Under the pieces are notes generated by a model. That model worked only from the letters and a program-made list of their open reading frames with translations. It was not told where the DNA came from and ran no database searches. Below, in pieces: positions 29,843-31,923 of a stretch of 31,923 nt of DNA; the stretch's first letter is position 1; the number at the start of each line of letters is the position of its first letter. The stretch lies in assembly GCA_041660205.1 (NCBI GenBank), contig JBAZWT010000010.1:10439-42361 (forward strand), given 5' to 3'. The stretch comes from Candidatus Babeliales bacterium. GTDB taxonomy: Bacteria > Babelota > Babeliae > Babelales > Chromulinivoraceae. Both the position numbers and the translations under genes were made by a program.

Positions 29843-30180
29843 ACAGACGTTTCTTTCACTGACGGAGTAGTGGTTGCTATTTCAATGCCAAAATGATCTT
29901 TTTGAACGGTCCATTGAGTAAATTTATGACATTTTGGGCATTGGACTTCCAGGTTATTAATGAGTCCTATTATGAAGTTAGTCATCATTTCTGAACAACT
30001 ATTGATAAGGCCACGTTTAATTGTTAATTCTTTGGCTGAAAGTGTTTGTATTGCTAAATTTTGTGCAGAAAGATAAAGCTCCAAGTGCTTTTTATAAAGA
30101 GATAAAGCTTCACCAACAAGAGAGCCCGCAGCTTGAGCATGTGGCATTACGTGAGAACATTGGCTGCAAACAATTTCCAT
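29839..30180 (-). CDS. Zinc-ribbon protein, cytosolic member, second cassette
   Basis: 113 residues. CSQC at 5-8, a long helical middle (SLVGEALSLYKKHLELYLSA onward), CPKCHKFTQW near 88-97, then a polar tail. The middle is about 20 residues longer than in the homologue at 28639-28878. I start at 30180, where AGGAA lies six bases upstream; the frame open to 30225 lacks a ribosome site. Its last codons overlap the start of the exported partner, so the two proteins are probably made in fixed ratio. Zinc binding is likely; whether it binds nucleic acid, protein or nothing else is unknown. Confidence 0.72.
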   Translation of the reverse strand: MEIVCSQCSHVMPHAQAAGSLVGEALSLYKKHLELYLSAQNLAIQTLSAKELTIKRGLINSCSEMMTNFIIGLINNLEVQCPKCHKFTQWTVQKDHFGIEIATTTPSVKETSV

Positions 30181-30282
30181 AATTTTTCCTTTGTGCAAGA
30201 ATTTCAAGATGGCATAATTTAACACAAAGAAATGATCGGTTCAATTTTTATTTTACCTAAAACTGGAACTTTTTACTTCGTA

Positions 30283-31361
30283 GATTCAAGTAATAAGTGC
30301 AACACCTGTAACTTTTTGAGATAATTAGTTTTGAAGAAAAACAATCAAAAAAAACCAAAGGTGTTGCTTGAAGAATTATACTCAATTGAACCAAGAAAAT
30401 CGATGCGAAATTTATGGTCATCGACGAGCCCATAAAAGCATGAGAGAAATTGCAAAAGAAATTGGAAAAAATCCATCCACTGTTAGTCGAGAACTGCGCA
30501 GGAATAAAGGTGGGCGTGGTTATAGGCCATTGCAAGCACAAGAAGCAGCCGTGAATCGAAGAAAAAAGGCAAAGAAATTTACAAAAATGAATGCTGTTTT
30601 GATAGAAAAAATAAACGCTATGCTTATCCAGGATTGGAGTCCAGAAACTTGTTCTGGCGTACTTGCCAAAGAAGGCGTTTTGATAAGTCCTGAGCGAATT
30701 TATCAACATATTTGGCAAGATAAAAAAGCTAAAGGGATGCTGTACATTCATCTTCGCCATGGTCGCCATATTCGAAAACGAAAGCGCGGAGCTAAAGACA
30801 ATCGAGGTCAAATTAAGAACAAAGTGAGCATTCACGACAGACCTGAAATCGTTAACAAAAAAATTAGAATCGGTGATTGGGAGATTGATTTGGTGGTTGG
30901 AAAAGATCATCAAGGATTGATTGTGACCGTTGTTGATCGAGTATCAAAATTTTTGAAAATGACGTGGGTAAAACATAAGGACGCTCAATCAATTTTAAGA
31001 GCAATTGTTAAATTGCTCAAACCGCTGAAAGCGGTGATCCATACAATCACTTCGGACAATGGAAAAGAGTTTGCAGAGCATGAAGCCATAGCTAAAGAAC
31101 TAAGCTTGAAATACTTTTTTGCTGATGCATATGCTTCATGGCAACGAGGTCTTAATGAAAATACAAATGGCTTATTGCGACAGTATTTTCCAAAGAAATC
31201 TGATTTTTTGGTTATCACAAAAGAACAACTCAAGGAGGCTGAAAATAAGATAAACAATCGCCCAAGAAAAACGCTAAACTTTGCAACTCCTATGCAAATT
31301 TTTAGCGTTGAATGTAACAAGTTAGGAATTATATGTTAGTGTTGCACTTGACAGTTGAATC
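30283..31361 (+). mobile_element. IS30-type insertion sequence
   Basis: Terminal inverted repeats of 23 bases with four mismatches: GATTCAA…AAGTGCAACAC (30283-30305) and the matching GTGTTGCACTT…TTGAATC (31339-31361). The element is about 1.08 kb, the right size for IS30, with one transposase gene filling it. The right repeat overlaps the transposase stop codon. Target duplication (2-3 bp in this family) cannot be decided by eye. Confidence 0.88.
30368..31339 (+). CDS. IS30 family transposase
   Basis: 323 residues, intact. N-terminal helix-turn-helix near 24-46 (MREIAKEIGKNPSTVSREL), a second DNA-binding region about 90-120 (SPETCSGVLAKEGVLISPE), then the DDE catalytic core: D174 in GDWEIDLVVG, D230 in TSDNG and E264 in GLNENTNGLLRQYFPK, all typical of IS30. 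It starts at TTG (30368), with AAAGGTG ending six bases upstream, so low-level expression is expected. Nothing suggests a frameshift; the element may be active. Confidence 0.95.
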   Translation: MKNYTQLNQENRCEIYGHRRAHKSMREIAKEIGKNPSTVSRELRRNKGGRGYRPLQAQEAAVNRRKKAKKFTKMNAVLIEKINAMLIQDWSPETCSGVLAKEGVLISPERIYQHIWQDKKAKGMLYIHLRHGRHIRKRKRGAKDNRGQIKNKVSIHDRPEIVNKKIRIGDWEIDLVVGKDHQGLIVTVVDRVSKFLKMTWVKHKDAQSILRAIVKLLKPLKAVIHTITSDNGKEFAEHEAIAKELSLKYFFADAYASWQRGLNENTNGLLRQYFPKKSDFLVITKEQLKEAENKINNRPRKTLNFATPMQIFSVECNKLGIIC

Positions 31362-31370
31362 CACCTAAAG

Positions 31371-31862
31371 CTAAATGAATGCCGCTATACTTTTCATTTT
31401 CATCAATACATGTTTTTCAACAAAACCAACTGATTGATAGCAATGTAAGGCATTAGTATTTTCAACAAGTGCAGCAATTTGTAATGCTTTAATTTCGTTA
31501 TCAAAAGCAAGTTTCTGAACTGCTTGAATAAGAGTTTTAGCTATTCCTTGACGTCGATAATCTTTGTGAACAACTAAATATTCTATTTTATAAACACTGT
31601 CATCTGAAAGAACAATGTACACAAGAGCTCCACAAACTTGTCCCTTACTATCATGCGCCAAAAAAGCTTGATAGTAAGGAGTTAGCAAAGAATTTTTAAG
31701 CTCTTGTTGTTCATATCCATTTAATTTTTTATAAATTTCTGCATCGTCAAACAATTGACACATTTTATTCACATCTAACTCGTTATTTTTGTCGAGAGGA
31801 TAGATGGTGAATGAATTTTGATGATTGAGATACTGATCAAAGTCATCAGATGATTTTTTCAT
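31371..31862 (-). CDS. GNAT family N-acetyltransferase
   Basis: 163 residues from the ATG at 31862. The GNAT core is clear: QAFLAHDSKGQVCGALVYI, IEYLVVHKDYRRQGIAKTL with the acetyl-CoA motif R-R-Q-G-I-A, KALQIAALVENTNALHCYQS and VGFVEKHVLM. No signal peptide, unlike the GNAT-like protein at 25650-26189. Neither the ATG at 31862 nor the TTG at 31907 has a ribosome site, and the frame stays open to the window edge, so the gene may begin beyond the window. It lies 10 bases from the IS30 right end. The substrate is unknown. Confidence 0.85.
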   Translation of the reverse strand: MKKSSDDFDQYLNHQNSFTIYPLDKNNELDVNKMCQLFDDAEIYKKLNGYEQQELKNSLLTPYYQAFLAHDSKGQVCGALVYIVLSDDSVYKIEYLVVHKDYRRQGIAKTLIQAVQKLAFDNEIKALQIAALVENTNALHCYQSVGFVEKHVLMKMKSIAAFI

Positions 31863-31923
31863 GATGCTGATATTTAAGCATGAGTAAAATTTCAATTTTT
31901 GCAGCAATGCACATATAGCTATG

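Noticed and set aside
30257..30913. Minus-strand frame of 218 codons
   Set aside because: Complete antisense shadow of the IS30 transposase.

Overview
The window looks like part of the genome of a small-genome, host-dependent Gram-negative bacterium. A Dependentiae (TM6)-type symbiont of protists would fit. This is inference: there is no rRNA or other phylogenetic marker here. The supporting signs are AT-rich DNA, standard code with TGA as stop, good Shine-Dalgarno sites, a very high share of proteins with N-terminal signal peptides, a beta-barrel-like outer-membrane candidate, eukaryote-like ER/Golgi enzymes, and many dispersed palindromic repeats. No tRNA, rRNA or CRISPR array was seen.

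Layout. 1-465: gene-free, with a series of hairpins and a terminator. 466-2258 (minus): three-gene membrane-protein operon. 2259-3335: gene-free repeat field. 3336-4487: a repeat-containing secreted protein and an exported thioredoxin. 4649-16522: the main block of ten genes, namely five GT61 glycosyltransferase paralogues, two tandem TylF-type O-methyltransferases, a class I methyltransferase, an FkbM methyltransferase fused to a GT2-like domain, and a glycosyltransferase resembling the N-terminal domain of animal procollagen galactosyltransferases. All ten begin with a hydrophobic leader. 16783-17790: a Cys-rich exported peptide, ChaB and a small membrane protein. 17945-26189 (minus): an exported M48-like protease, a cysteine desulfurase with a signal peptide, a Gly-rich repeat surface protein, a beta-barrel candidate, a second M48-like protein that has lost its catalytic Glu, and an exported GNAT-like protein. 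26285-28035: a transposase remnant, YaiI, and a broken BRO/antirepressor gene carrying a small insertion with an 8-bp direct repeat. 28639-30180: two copies of a two-gene zinc-ribbon cassette in inverted orientation. 30283-31361: an IS30-type element. 31371 to the right edge: a GNAT gene.

How the genes may work together. The 4649-16522 block has the content of a glycan-building and O-methylating pathway, but the enzymes carry export signals. Sugar nucleotides and S-adenosylmethionine are normally absent outside the bacterial cytoplasm, and the closest functional parallels (EOGT, POMGNT2, COLGALT) work in the eukaryotic ER. My leading inference is that this is a set of secreted enzymes acting on host or surface glycoproteins. 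The exported thioredoxin, cysteine desulfurase and GNAT protein extend the pattern of cytosol-type enzymes given a signal peptide.

The second theme is small repeats. At least three families occur. A 31-bp element is present three times: once in a gene-free region, once in the coding end of a GT61 gene, and once inside a copy of another repeat. Related material extends the N-terminus of another GT61 protein and breaks the BRO gene. This resembles Rickettsia palindromic elements in behaviour.
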